Shown: positions 54,302 through 63,773, counted from the first letter of the stretch. The stretch: DNA of 64,000 bases from an uncultured Alcaligenaceae bacterium (GCA_937908115.1 CALEQZ010000002.1:1-64000); one strand, 5' to 3'. Notes: generated by a model not told the origin, from the sequence alone. Program-made: numbers and translations.

Positions 54302-55276
54302 ATGAAACTGATACGAGTGATCACTGCCGCGGCCCTGGCCTTTGCCTTGCCGGCTGCCGCCGGCGCGGCCGACACCTGGCCGTCGCGTCCCGTGACGATG
54401 ATCGTGCCCTTCCCGCCCGGCGGCGTGGCTGACACCGTCGGCCGCCCGGTGGCCGAGGCGATGAGCCGCAGCCTGGGGCAACCCGTCGTGGTCGAAAACC
54501 GCGCCGGCGCGGGCGGCGGCATCGGCATGGCGGCCGCGGCCAAGGCGGCGCCCGACGGCTACACCATCCTGATGGCCCTGTCGTCGATCTCCATCATCCC
54601 CGAGGCCGACCGCATTTTGGGCCGGGCGCCCATGTATCGATTGGACCAATTCGAACCTATCGCCCGCATCACTGCCGACCCGACGGTGCTGGTGGTCGCC
54701 GCCGACAGCCCCTGGAAAACGGCGCAGGAATTCATCGAGGCGCTGCGCAAGCCGGGCAACGAGATCAGCTACGGCTCCTCGGGGAACTACGGCACCATGC
54801 ACGTGCCCATGGAAATGCTGCGCCTGGCAGCGGGGCTGAACATGGTCCATGTGCCGTATTCCGGCGCCGGGCCGGCGGTCGTCGCCCTGCTTTCCGGGCA
54901 GGTACAAGCGTTGTCCACGGGGCCGGCATCCGTCCTGCAGCACATCCGCGCCGGCAAGGTGCGCGCGCTCGCGCACTGGGGCGAAGGCCGGCTGGCCGCG
55001 CTGCCCGACGTGCCCAGCATGCAGGAACTCGGCTATCCCTCGGTGAAGTTCGCGCAGTGGTCGGGGATTTTCGTGCCCACCGGTACCCCGCCGGCGGTGA
55101 TCGAGCGGCTGCGCCAGGCCGCGCGCGAGGCCGCCAACGATCCCAAGGTGCGCGAGGTCATCCAAGGCGCCGGCAGCCCGGTGCTGTACCAGGACGCGCC
55201 GGAATTCCGCCAGTACTGGCAAGAGGACGCCGCGGCGGTCACCGAGGCAGTGCGCAAGATCGGCAAGGTAGAATGA
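54302..55276 (+). CDS. Bug-type (tripartite tricarboxylate) periplasmic receptor
   Basis: 324 residues. The signal peptide ends near AGAAD. The Bug pattern follows: WPSRPVTMIVPFPPGGVADTVGRPVAEAMSRSLGQPVVVENRAGAGGGIGMAAAAKAAPDGYTIL, then GSSGNYGTMHVPMEML and GRLAALPDVPSMQELGYPSVKFAQWSGIFVPTGTP. AAAGGAGA precedes the ATG. No TctA/TctB membrane genes are near, as is usual for Bordetella-type orphan Bug proteins. It probably binds the acid metabolised by the FAH-family enzyme upstream. Confidence 0.92.
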   Translation: MKLIRVITAAALAFALPAAAGAADTWPSRPVTMIVPFPPGGVADTVGRPVAEAMSRSLGQPVVVENRAGAGGGIGMAAAAKAAPDGYTILMALSSISIIPEADRILGRAPMYRLDQFEPIARITADPTVLVVAADSPWKTAQEFIEALRKPGNEISYGSSGNYGTMHVPMEMLRLAAGLNMVHVPYSGAGPAVVALLSGQVQALSTGPASVLQHIRAGKVRALAHWGEGRLAALPDVPSMQELGYPSVKFAQWSGIFVPTGTPPAVIERLRQAAREAANDPKVREVIQGAGSPVLYQDAPEFRQYWQEDAAAVTEAVRKIGKVE

Positions 55277-55314
55277 TCGGCTAAAGCCACGGCCCGCCAC
55301 GAGCGCCGCCCGCC

Positions 55315-55992
55315 ATGTCCGATCGCGCCTTCCAACTAAAAGAATACCTGCTGCAAAACCTGCGCTCCGGCCGTTGGTCGCCGGGCGAACGCCTTCCCAC
55401 CGAGCGTGAGCTCGGCAACAGCTTCCAACTGGGGCGCAGCGCCGTGCGCCGCGTCCTGGCCGGCCTGAAGCAAAAAGGCCTGATCGACCAGACGGTCGGC
55501 AGCGGCACCTATGTATCGGCCAACGTGCGCCAGGCGCTGGCGGACTTGGACAGCGAACACGCCGGCGCCGCGCCCATCAGCCCGGCCGAACTCATGGAAG
55601 CCCGGCTCCTGTTCGAGCCTTCGGTGGTGGAACTGATCGTGCGCAATGCCACGGCCGACGACTTCGCCCGCCTGCAGGAATGCTGTGAACAGGGCGAACG
55701 GGCCGACACCATGCAGCAGTTCGAGTACTGGGACGCCGCCTTGCACCAAGCGCTGGCCGAAGCTGCGCACAACGGCTTCGTGCTGCAAATGTTCGAGGCC
55801 ATGACGCGTGCGCGCCAACAGGATGACTGGGGGCAACTCAAGCGCCGCAGCCTCACCGACGAGCGGCGGCTTGCCTACCAGCGCGAGCACCGCGCGCTGG
55901 TCGCCGCCTTGCAGGATCGCGACGCCGACCTGGCGCGCCAGCGCCTGCTAGACCATCTCCTGCACGTGCGGCGCAACCTGCTGGGGGTATAG
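55315..55992 (+). CDS. GntR-family regulator with FCD domain
   Basis: 225 residues. The N-terminal winged HTH LKEYLLQNLRSGRWSPGERLPTERELGNSFQLGRSAVRRVLAGLKQKGLIDQTVGSGTYV (about 8-66) is followed by a FadR-type helical ligand domain: MEARLLFEPSVVELIVRNATADDFARL, FEYWDAALHQALAEAAHN, EHRALVAALQDRDADLARQRLLDHL. It lies 38 bases after the Bug gene and likely controls the FAH-Bug unit. Confidence 0.92.
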   Translation: MSDRAFQLKEYLLQNLRSGRWSPGERLPTERELGNSFQLGRSAVRRVLAGLKQKGLIDQTVGSGTYVSANVRQALADLDSEHAGAAPISPAELMEARLLFEPSVVELIVRNATADDFARLQECCEQGERADTMQQFEYWDAALHQALAEAAHNGFVLQMFEAMTRARQQDDWGQLKRRSLTDERRLAYQREHRALVAALQDRDADLARQRLLDHLLHVRRNLLGV

Positions 55993-56023
55993 CCCTCGAT
56001 GCCGCGGCCCCGCGGCAGTCCGG

Positions 56024-56458
56024 TCACGCCTGGGCGGCGCGGCGCAGCCTTGCCTCACGCAACTTGTCGTAAACCAGGTTGTAGACGTAGGTGTAGGGCA
56101 GGAAAAACAGCAGCAGGCTGATGTCCAGCAAGAAGGCCTGCCACAGCGATATGCCCAGCCACCACGCCGCGAGCGGCACCACGATCACGATCAGCCCGCC
56201 TTCGAAACCCACCGCGTGCAGCCCCCGCATCGCGGGCGTACGGCGCCAGCCCAGCGCCGCTTCCAGCCTTTCGTACCCGGCGTTGTAGACCATGTTCCAA
56301 AGCATGGCGGCCAGCGAAATCGCCGCCGTCAGCAGGCTGGTATCCCATACGGGCTTGTCCATCGCCCAGCCCATCGCCGGCCCGCACAGGGCGATGGCGA
56401 TCAGCTCGAACAGCAGGGCGTGGAGAAAGCGTTCGGATAGGGTTTTATGGGGGGGCAT
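56024..56458 (-). CDS. PACE-family efflux transporter
   Basis: 144 residues with four membrane segments forming two bacterial-transmembrane-pair repeats: SERFLHALLFELIAIALCGPAMGWAMDKPVWD ... NMVYNAGYERLE and RGLHAVGFEGGLIVIVVPLAAWWLGISLWQAFLLD ... TYVYNLVYDKLRE. The acidic residue in the first segment (FEL) fits the AceI-type proton coupling site. Relatives export chlorhexidine and short-chain diamines. It is convergent with the GntR gene. Confidence 0.92.
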   Translation of the reverse strand: MPPHKTLSERFLHALLFELIAIALCGPAMGWAMDKPVWDTSLLTAAISLAAMLWNMVYNAGYERLEAALGWRRTPAMRGLHAVGFEGGLIVIVVPLAAWWLGISLWQAFLLDISLLLFFLPYTYVYNLVYDKLREARLRRAAQA

Positions 56459-56676
56459 CCTGGGATTTTACCCAGGGCTGCGCCCCTTCTTTGCAGCGAC
56501 GCCTTGCGACCGCGCGCCCTGCCTCGGCCGGGCGTGCGACGCGCGTGCGTGCGTGGCCGTCCGTCTGGCTACAGCCCCGCCACCCCTCGCGTTTGCCATA
56601 CTATTGCATGATTGTCTGACTGTATGCAGCATTCCCAATTCCCCCGACACTACAACACATAACAGGGAGACACGAC

Positions 56677-57666
56677 GTGAACGGGAAGATCGTCAAAGTG
56701 GTTTTGGCGGCGGCCATCCTCGCAGCAAACTTTGCACATGCCGCCCAAGATGCGACGCCCATCAAGCTGCGGTTCGGGCACTCCGGCGCACCGGACGACA
56801 CCCAGCAAGTCGCCGCGTTGGAATTCGCCAAACGCGTCTAGGCCCGCACCAATGGCGCCATCGAAATCCAGGTTTTTCCCAGCAGCATGCTCGGCAATGA
56901 CGGCAGCATGCTCTCGGGGACCCGCGCGGGGACCATCGACATGGTCGTCCTGGGCAACCCCTTCTACACCGGATTAGTTTCGTCCCTCAACGCCCTGGAC
57001 CTGCCGTACCAATTCGACAACGCCCAGCACTTGTACCGGGTGCTCGACGGCAAGGTCGGCCGCGCCCTGCTGGACGAATTCGATGGCTACCAGCTCAAGG
57101 GCCTGGCTTTCTGGGACCTGGGCTTCCGCGCGCTGGCCAACAGCAAGCGGCCGGTCCGCAACGCCGCCGACATCAAGGGCCTGAAGATCCGTACCACGCC
57201 CAACGCCGCGCACATCAAGGCATTCCAACTGCTGGGCGCGAGCCCCCAGCCTATGCCGTGGGGCGAGGTCTACCCAGCCCTCGAATCGAAGGCGATCGAC
57301 GGGCATGAAACGCCGGTCGATACCATGTACGCGGCAAAGATGTACGAAGTGCAGAAATACCTGTCGCTGACGCGACACGCGTACACGGCGCTGCCGGTCG
57401 TGATGAACAAGAAGCGCTTCGACTCGCTGACTCCGGAACAGCAAAAGATCCTCGTGGAGGAGGCGGTGGCCACGGCCACGTTCCAGCGCGATTACAACTC
57501 GCGGCGCGAGCGCGAGGCCATCGATGGCATGCGTGCCAAGGGCGTCGAGGTGGTGGAAGACCCCGACATCGACAGCATCAGCAAGATCGTCAAGGACGAA
57601 ACCCGCGCGATGTTTGCCGAAAAGCACGGCGACACGTTGCTCAAGGCAATCGACGCCGCCAAATAA
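56677..57666 (+). pseudogene. TRAP transporter DctP-type receptor gene with internal amber stop
   Basis: Starting at GTG 56677 after AGGGAGA, the frame encodes a signal peptide (VVLAAAILAANFAHA), then IKLRFGHSGAPDDTQQVAALEFAKRV, and meets TAG at 56839-56841 (codon 55). The same frame continues ARTNGAIEIQVFPSSMLGNDGSML and on to a full DctP domain ending at 57666. Without the stop the product would be 329 residues, the family length. Relatives often have a glutamate at this spot, so one GAG-to-TAG change explains it. The dctQ and dctM genes downstream are intact. A read error cannot be excluded from sequence alone. Confidence 0.85.
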
Positions 57667-57732
57667 GTCCGGCGCGACTGCCGCCACGGCCCATGACTTC
57701 CATGGGCCACTGCTGCTTACAGGATACCTGCC

Positions 57733-58248
57733 ATGAAGAAGAATCCATTCGTCCGGCTGATTGAATGGATGTTGGTGTTCTTGCTCGCGGCGATGGTCGT
57801 GCTGGTGTTCGGCAACGTCGTCCTGCGCTACTGCTTCAGCTCCGGGCTGGTCTTCTCGGAGGAATTTTCTCGCTTCTGCTTCGTCTGGCTGACCCTGCTC
57901 GGAGCCATCGTCGTCATGTATGAAGGCGGACATCTCGGCATGTATGGCGTCGTGGCGAAGCTTCCCATCGCAGGACAACGGATCTGCCGTTTCGCGTCTG
58001 ACCTGCTGGTACTCATCACCGCCGGCCTGCTCACGGACGGGGCATGGCGCCAGGTCATGCTAGGCATGGACGACCACGCGCCGGTGACCGGCATACCGCT
58101 CGGGATCGTGTTCAGCGCTTTGTTCATCTGTTCGCTGTCCATGGTCTTCCTGGCAGCACGGTCACTGTGGCTGCAGATGCGCGGCCAAGTGCCCGACGAC
58201 CGGCTGTTCCCCCGCCACGACTCCGCGTCGAACGGAGACACAACGTGA
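57733..58248 (+). CDS. TRAP transporter small membrane subunit (DctQ)
   Basis: 171 residues, four membrane segments, with VLRYCFSSGLVFSEEFSRFCFVWLTLLGAIVVMYEGGHLGM, the DctQ signature (EE..R..FVW). The ATG at 57733 lies 66 bases after the receptor gene. Its stop overlaps the dctM GTG start. It should pair with DctM to use the sodium gradient for organic-acid uptake. Confidence 0.92.
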   Translation: MKKNPFVRLIEWMLVFLLAAMVVLVFGNVVLRYCFSSGLVFSEEFSRFCFVWLTLLGAIVVMYEGGHLGMYGVVAKLPIAGQRICRFASDLLVLITAGLLTDGAWRQVMLGMDDHAPVTGIPLGIVFSALFICSLSMVFLAARSLWLQMRGQVPDDRLFPRHDSASNGDTT

Positions 58249-59522
58249 CCATCACCATCTTCCTCGGCTCCCTTATCGGAGCCATGTGCCTGGGCACGCC
58301 CATCGCCTTTGCACTACTGGTCTGCGGGGTCGCCCTGATGTGGCACCTGGACATGCTCAATACGCAGATCCTCGCGCAGAACCTGCTGGAAGGCACCAAC
58401 AGCTTCCCGCTGCTGGCAGTGCCGTTTTTCCTGCTTGCTGGCGAGCTGATGAATGCCGGTGGCCTCTCCCAACGCATCGTCCGCGTTGCCGACGCCCTGG
58501 TTGGCCATGTCCGGGGCGGCCTGGGCTATGTCGCGCTGCTGGCCGCCGCCGTGGTCGCCAGCATGTCGGGTTCGGCCGTAGCCGACAGCGCCGCCGTGGC
58601 CGCGCTGCTGATCCCGATGATGCGCAAGATGGGCTACAACGTCCCGTGGTCGGCCGGGCTGATCGCGGCCGGCGGCATCATCGCGCCGGTCATCCCCCCG
58701 TCCATCGCGCTCATCGTCTACGGCGTCGCGGCCAACATTTCGATCACCAAGCTGTTCATGACCGGGTTGGTGCCGGGCGTGCTGATGGCCGTGATGCTCG
58801 GCCTGACCTGGACCCTGTGCGCCCGCAAGGAGCCGGGCGCGCGCGCGCATGGCTTTGACGCCCGAGCACTCAAGCAAGCGCTGTATGAAGGTATCTGGTC
58901 GCTCGTGCTTCCCGTCGTAATCATCGGCGGCATGCGCTTTGGCGTGTTCACGCCGACCGAGGCCGCCGTCGTGGCCGTCGTCTATTCCCTGGCCGTGGGT
59001 GCCTTCATCTACAAGGAACTGAAGTGGCGCGACTTACCGGCGCTGCTGTTGACCGCGGCGAAAACGTCCAGTGCCGTCATGTTCCTGGTCGCCGCCGCCC
59101 TGGTGTCCGCCTGGTTGATCACGGTCGCCGATGTGCCGTCCCAGGCAAGGGCGATCCTTGAGCCGTTCATGGACAACAAAACCCTCCTGATGGCGGTCAT
59201 CATGCTTCTGGTGCTGGCCGTCGGAACGGCGCTGGACCTGATGCCCACCGTGCTCATCCTGACGCCCATCCTCGCGCCAGTGGTGCAGCAGGCTGGCATC
59301 GACCCGTATTACTTCGGCGTCATGTTCGTCATGAACAACGCCATCGGGTTGCTCACCCCGCCGGTCGGCGTCGTACTCAACGTGGTAGCTGGCGTGGCCA
59401 GGATCAACCTGGAAGATGTCATGCGGGGCACCCTGCCCTTCCTGGCGTCGCAGGCCCTGTTGATGTTCCTGTTCGTCCTGTTCCCGGAAATCATCACCAT
59501 CCCCGCGCGCTGGTTCTACTAG
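58245..59522 (+). CDS. TRAP transporter large membrane subunit (DctM)
   Basis: 425 residues with about twelve membrane segments: GTPIAFALLVCGVALMW, NSFPLLAVPFFLLAGELMNAGGLSQRIV, MSGSAVADSAAVAALLIPMMRKMGY, GGIIAPVIPPSIALIVYGVAA, LLTPPVGVVLNVVAGVA. It starts at GTG 58245 (GTGA overlap with dctQ) with GGAGACACAAC upstream. Longer frames upstream read through dctQ and are rejected. Confidence 0.94.
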   Translation: MTITIFLGSLIGAMCLGTPIAFALLVCGVALMWHLDMLNTQILAQNLLEGTNSFPLLAVPFFLLAGELMNAGGLSQRIVRVADALVGHVRGGLGYVALLAAAVVASMSGSAVADSAAVAALLIPMMRKMGYNVPWSAGLIAAGGIIAPVIPPSIALIVYGVAANISITKLFMTGLVPGVLMAVMLGLTWTLCARKEPGARAHGFDARALKQALYEGIWSLVLPVVIIGGMRFGVFTPTEAAVVAVVYSLAVGAFIYKELKWRDLPALLLTAAKTSSAVMFLVAAALVSAWLITVADVPSQARAILEPFMDNKTLLMAVIMLLVLAVGTALDLMPTVLILTPILAPVVQQAGIDPYYFGVMFVMNNAIGLLTPPVGVVLNVVAGVARINLEDVMRGTLPFLASQALLMFLFVLFPEIITIPARWFY

Positions 59523-59568
59523 CTGCCGGACGGGCGGCCGGGATCTACGCCCCGCATCCGCAACCCTT

Positions 59569-59588
59569 CGCCGGCCGCAAGGCCGGCG
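59569..59588 (+). terminator. Hairpin after dctM
   Basis: An 8-bp stem CGCCGGCC/GGCCGGCG with the stable GCAA tetraloop, followed by CTTGTTG. It sits in the 99-base gap before the GMC gene. The T-tract is weak, so partial termination is likely at most. Confidence 0.45.
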
Positions 59589-59621
59589 CTTGTTGCCCAA
59601 TCCGTTTCAGGGAAATCAAAA

Positions 59622-61253
59622 GTGCGTTCACTCAACGATCCGACCCCAGCCGATACGTTCGATTATGTAATCGTCGGCGCCGGCGCGGCGGGCTGCGTCC
59701 TGGCGGCGCGGCTGACCGAGGATCCCGATGTCACCGTTTGTGTGCTCGAATCCGGGCCGCCGGACACCCATCCACTGATCCGCATCCCGGCCGGCGTCGT
59801 CAAACTCCTGTTCAATCCCAAGGTTGCCTGGCAGTTCCGCACCCTGCCCAGCGAAGGCACCGCGGGACGGCCGATCTTCGCCCCGCAAGGGCGCACGCTC
59901 GGAGGATCGAGCTCGATCAACGGCATGATCTACAACCGGGGCCTCGCATCGGATTACGACAACTGGGCGGCACTCGGCAACCCGGGCTGGGACTATGCCA
60001 GCGTATTGCCGTACTTCCGCAAGTCGCAGCGGCGGATCGGCGGCCCGGATAGCGTGTACGTCGGGCGCGATGGCAACCTCCCCATCAGCGACAACGACTG
60101 GAAGTCGCCCGTCATCGAGGCTTTCCTGGCGGGCGTCCATGCCGCCGGCTTGCCGAAGAACCCTGACTACAACGGACAAAGCCAGGCAGGCGCAGGCTAC
60201 ATGCAGCGCGCCATTGAGAATGGCCGGCGCGTCAGCGCGGCGCACGCCTTCCTGAAGCCTGCCATGCGCCGTCCCGGCCTGAGCGTGCGCACCGACGCCC
60301 ACGTAACCCGCATCGTTTTCGAGAACAAGCGTGCCGTGGGCGTGCGCTTCGAATCGAACGGGCGCAGCTGCGAGGTGCGCGCCCGGCGCGAGGTCATCCT
60401 GTCCGCGGGCGCACTAAACACCCCCAAGCTGCTCCAGTTGTCGGGGGTTGGTCCCGGCGAGCTGTTGCAGTCCCACGGCATCCCGGTCGTGCTGGACAAC
60501 CGTGCCGTCGGCCAAAACCTGCAGGATCACTACGGCACCCGGACCGTCGTGCGCGTGCGTAACTGCCTGACCGCCAACAACCTGGCCAGGTGGCCTTGGC
60601 TGGCGCTCGAATGCATGAAATGGGTGCTGGGCCGGCCGAGCATACTGGGGCTTGCATCATCGCTGGCCTACGTGTTCTGGAAAAGCAGCCCTGGGCTGAC
60701 CGAACCCGACCTGCAGTTCGTCCTGACACCCATCAGCTTCAAGCACGGCCAATTCGGGGTATTGGACACCTTTCCTGGGATGTCTTTGGGCGTTTGGGCG
60801 CACCGCCCCAGGAGCCGCGGTTTCGTCCGGCTGCAGTCCCCGGACCCACAGGCCGCCCCCCTGATCCAGCCCAACTACCTCAGCGACGAGGAGGACCGGC
60901 GCGTGCACATCGCCGGCGTGCGCCTGACGCGCCAGTTCCTGGGTACCAAGGAACTCGAATACTTCATCGAGCGCGAGGAAGTACCTGGCCGGGGCGTGCA
61001 AAGCGACGAAGAAATCCTGGACTTCGCGCGCCGCACCGGGTCGACCATCTACCACTTCTGCGGCACGTGCCGGATGGGACCAGCCGGCGACCCGGCAGCC
61101 GTGGTCGGGCCGGATCTTCGGGTGCATGGACTAGAAAACCTGCGCGTGGTCGATGCCTCGATCATGCCGTTGATCCCGTCCGGCAACACCTACGCGCCCA
61201 CGCTGATGATCGCCGAAAAGGCCGCCGACATGATCCGCCGCGCACATTGCTAG
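59622..61253 (+). CDS. GMC-family FAD oxidoreductase (choline/alcohol dehydrogenase-like)
   Basis: 543 residues. The FAD Rossmann motif is YVIVGAGAAGCVLAARLTEDPDVTVCVLESG at the N-terminus; GRTLGGSSSINGMIYNRG and VILSAGALNTPKLLQLSGVGP are GMC signatures. The catalytic His and Asn lie in YHFCGTCRMG and PSGNTYAPTLMIAEKAADMI. It starts at GTG 59622 after CAGGGAA. It would oxidise an alcohol imported or sensed by the TRAP genes upstream (inference). Confidence 0.93.
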   Translation: MRSLNDPTPADTFDYVIVGAGAAGCVLAARLTEDPDVTVCVLESGPPDTHPLIRIPAGVVKLLFNPKVAWQFRTLPSEGTAGRPIFAPQGRTLGGSSSINGMIYNRGLASDYDNWAALGNPGWDYASVLPYFRKSQRRIGGPDSVYVGRDGNLPISDNDWKSPVIEAFLAGVHAAGLPKNPDYNGQSQAGAGYMQRAIENGRRVSAAHAFLKPAMRRPGLSVRTDAHVTRIVFENKRAVGVRFESNGRSCEVRARREVILSAGALNTPKLLQLSGVGPGELLQSHGIPVVLDNRAVGQNLQDHYGTRTVVRVRNCLTANNLARWPWLALECMKWVLGRPSILGLASSLAYVFWKSSPGLTEPDLQFVLTPISFKHGQFGVLDTFPGMSLGVWAHRPRSRGFVRLQSPDPQAAPLIQPNYLSDEEDRRVHIAGVRLTRQFLGTKELEYFIEREEVPGRGVQSDEEILDFARRTGSTIYHFCGTCRMGPAGDPAAVVGPDLRVHGLENLRVVDASIMPLIPSGNTYAPTLMIAEKAADMIRRAHC

Positions 61254-61464
61254 GCGAAAAGGACACAAGAGGACCACCGTCTGCAGGCCGCCATGGCGGT
61301 TTGGCGTCCAGGCCGGTCCAGGACGCCTGTGTGCGCGCATCGCCCTGCCGCCTCCGTCCACCCGGACTGCTATCATCCGACAGCCCCGATGCTTCGCACG
61401 CCGGCCACGCGGGGCGTCCTGACCGAACCGGGCCGGCGGCGCTCCCAACGACGCACATCGCATC

Positions 61465-62616
61465 ATGTCTGACCTGGCGAAATGCCTGAACCTGAACGAC
61501 TTCGAGCGCTATGCGCGGCGGCGGCTGCCGCGTCCCATCTTCGGCTACGTCCATGCGGCAGCCGAAGACAGGCACGCCTTCGACGCCAATCGCCAGGCGT
61601 TCCGCAAGTACCGTCTTCTGACGAACGTGCTCGTCGACGCCACGGGCCGCAGCGCTGCCACGACGCTCCTGGGCAAGCGCTATGCGCAGCCCTTCGGCAT
61701 CGCCCCGATGGGATTGAGCGCGCTGTATGCCTATCGCGGCGACGTGGTGCTGGCGCAGGCCGCGGCCGCCCATGACATCCCGATGGTCTTGAGCTCTTCC
61801 TCGCTCATCCCCATGGAGGAAGTGGCCAAGGCCAATCCTGATGCCTGGTTCCAGGCCTATGTGCCCGGCGACCGCGAGCAAATGGATGCCTTGGTGGCGC
61901 GCATCCTGCGCGCGGGCTTTCGAACGCTGGTGGTAACGGTGGATACCCCTGCCTATCCCAACAAGGAAGCCTACCTGCGCTGCGGCTTTTCCAGCCCGTT
62001 GAAACTGACACCGGACCTGATCTGGCAGGGCCTGACGCATCCCGCTTGGAGCATCGGGGTCTTTATGCGGACCCTGGTGCGCCATGGCATCCCGCACTTC
62101 GAGAACAATTACGCGACGCGCAGCGTGCCCATCATCGCCCGCAACGTCGAGCGCACCTTCGCCGACCGCGGCAACGTCACCTGGGAGCATCTGGCGCGCA
62201 TCCGCCAAGCCTGGCCGCACCAACTGGTGCTCAAGGGCGTGCTCAATCCGGCCGACGCGCGGCGCGCCCGCGATGTCGGCGTGGACGCCATCATCCTATC
62301 CAATCACGGCGGCCGCCAGCTCGACGACGCCGCCGCGTCCCTGGACATGCTGCCGGCGGTGCTCGAACAGGTGCCAGGGCTGCCGGTGATGATAGACGGC
62401 GGCGTGCGCCGGGGCACCGACGTCCTCAAGGCGCTCGCGCTAGGCGCGGCCTTCGTCTTCGTCGGCCGCCCGTTCGCGTATGCGGCGGCGGTGGGAGGGC
62501 GCGCCGGCGTGGACCGCGCCATCGAACTGCTTGCCGCCGAGATCGATCGCAACATGGTGATGATGGGCGTAGGCACCGTCGATGCGCTATCGCGCGAGAT
62601 GCTGGTGCCGGCTTGA
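61465..62616 (+). CDS. FMN-dependent alpha-hydroxy-acid oxidase/dehydrogenase
   Basis: A 383-residue TIM-barrel flavoenzyme of the glycolate oxidase/lactate dehydrogenase family. Kept residues are the tyrosine in FGYVHAAAEDRHAF, WFQAYV, the aspartate in TVDTP, and the histidine and arginine in SNHGGRQLD, plus the phosphate site GGVRRGTDVLKALALGAAFVFVGRP. The position equal to Arg164 of spinach glycolate oxidase is lysine (K167, PNKE). It may take the acid made from the alcohol oxidised by the GMC enzyme. The 211-base gap before it holds short palindromes but no gene. Confidence 0.9.
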   Translation: MSDLAKCLNLNDFERYARRRLPRPIFGYVHAAAEDRHAFDANRQAFRKYRLLTNVLVDATGRSAATTLLGKRYAQPFGIAPMGLSALYAYRGDVVLAQAAAAHDIPMVLSSSSLIPMEEVAKANPDAWFQAYVPGDREQMDALVARILRAGFRTLVVTVDTPAYPNKEAYLRCGFSSPLKLTPDLIWQGLTHPAWSIGVFMRTLVRHGIPHFENNYATRSVPIIARNVERTFADRGNVTWEHLARIRQAWPHQLVLKGVLNPADARRARDVGVDAIILSNHGGRQLDDAAASLDMLPAVLEQVPGLPVMIDGGVRRGTDVLKALALGAAFVFVGRPFAYAAAVGGRAGVDRAIELLAAEIDRNMVMMGVGTVDALSREMLVPA

Positions 62617-62671
62617 TTCCGCCCAATGGCGTGATCTAGTGCGATCGAGCCTGGGCGTCTGCCGGGTTGAT

Positions 62672-62692
62672 GCGCGTGCATGAGTCACGCGC
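62672..62692. terminator. Hairpin between converging genes
   Basis: GCGCGTG/CACGCGC with a 7-base loop lies between the hydroxy-acid oxidase stop (62616) and the Bug receptor stop (62755). No T-run is present on either side, so this is only a candidate terminator. Confidence 0.35.
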
Positions 62693-62754
62693 TCCCTGGC
62701 CGGTGCGCCGCTTCCTGTACTGAGCAGGTAGCGGCGACACCCTCGCTGCGATCC

Positions 62755-63717
62755 TTAGTCGATCTTAATTCCGGCCATTTGAACGAATTGGCGCCATTTT
62801 TCGACTTCACCTGCGTGATATGCGGCCAGTTCGGCAGATGTGCCGCCAGCGATGCGTAGGCTAGTCTGGCGGGCCGCATCGCGAACTGTGTCTGTATTCA
62901 GCACGTCGTTGAGTGCCTCGTTCAGGCGTCGGACGACATCATCCGGCGTTCCCTTGGGCGCAAGAACGGCGAACCATACGGTTAGCTCATGTTCCCTGAA
63001 CCCAGATTCGGCCAGAGTGGGAATATCTGGCGCGAACGCAGCACGTTCGGCAGACGTGACGGCCAAGGCCTTGATCTCCCCAGACTGAACGTGTGGCAAG
63101 GACGGTCCCACATTTTCGAAGGCATAGGAAATCTGTCCGCCGATCAAATCGGTCAGCATGGTGCCAACGTTCTTGTAAAGCACCGTTTCGACCTGCACTT
63201 TTCCCATATCCTTGAGCAATTCGACCCATACCCGTGCGGTCGTATTGCTCGCCCCGAAGTTCAGCTTGCCTGGCTCTCTCCTGGCCAGCTCGACAAGTTC
63301 GGTCACGTTCGACACCGGTGCCGACTTGTTCGCGATCAGCACCATCGGTAGCTCGCCGACGAGCATGACCGGCGTGAAGTCCTTCAGCGGATCAAACGGA
63401 AGATTGCTGTATAGACTGACATTGGCGGCCAGGGGTCCATTGCTGGCCAATAGCAGCGTATAGCCGTCAGCATTCGCTCGAGCAACGCTAGCCGTGCCGA
63501 CATTGCCGCCGGCGCCGGCCCGATTTTCGATCACCACCGGCTGCTTAAAGCGCTCGGAAAGCTCCTTGGCGATGGCCCTGCCGAGAATGTCCACGGACGC
63601 ACCGGGGCCAAACGGCACGACGATCGTCACGGGCCGCTCGGGAAAAGCAGCATGACTGCCAGTGACAGGCAGCGCCAGGGTCAATCCCAGGCAAAGGATG
63701 GCCCAGATTTTCTTCAT
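62755..63717 (-). CDS. Bug-type (tripartite tricarboxylate) periplasmic receptor
   Basis: 320 residues. Signal peptide MKKIWAILCLGLTLALPVTGSHA, then FPERPVTIVVPFGPGASVDILGRAIAKELSERFKQPVVIENRAGAGGNVGTASVARANADGYTLL, GELPMVLIANKSAPVSNVTELVELAR, FAPDIPTLAESGFREHELTVWFAVLAPKGTP. AAAGGAGA precedes the ATG at 63717. Base composition looks less GC-rich than its neighbours. It lies 56 bases after a TauD-like gene on the same strand, so the two may handle one substrate. Confidence 0.92.
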   Translation of the reverse strand: MKKIWAILCLGLTLALPVTGSHAAFPERPVTIVVPFGPGASVDILGRAIAKELSERFKQPVVIENRAGAGGNVGTASVARANADGYTLLLASNGPLAANVSLYSNLPFDPLKDFTPVMLVGELPMVLIANKSAPVSNVTELVELARREPGKLNFGASNTTARVWVELLKDMGKVQVETVLYKNVGTMLTDLIGGQISYAFENVGPSLPHVQSGEIKALAVTSAERAAFAPDIPTLAESGFREHELTVWFAVLAPKGTPDDVVRRLNEALNDVLNTDTVRDAARQTSLRIAGGTSAELAAYHAGEVEKWRQFVQMAGIKID

Positions 63718-63773
63718 AGATTGTCTCCTTTGGCGATGAGATGAAAAACAGGCGAATGCCAGCCACCCGGCCG

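Noticed and set aside
61287..61327. Palindrome CCGCCATGGCGG and the GGCGTCC/GGACGCC hairpin before the hydroxy-acid oxidase gene
   Set aside because: Short GC-rich symmetry of this kind is expected by chance in such DNA; there is no T-run and no clear partner protein.
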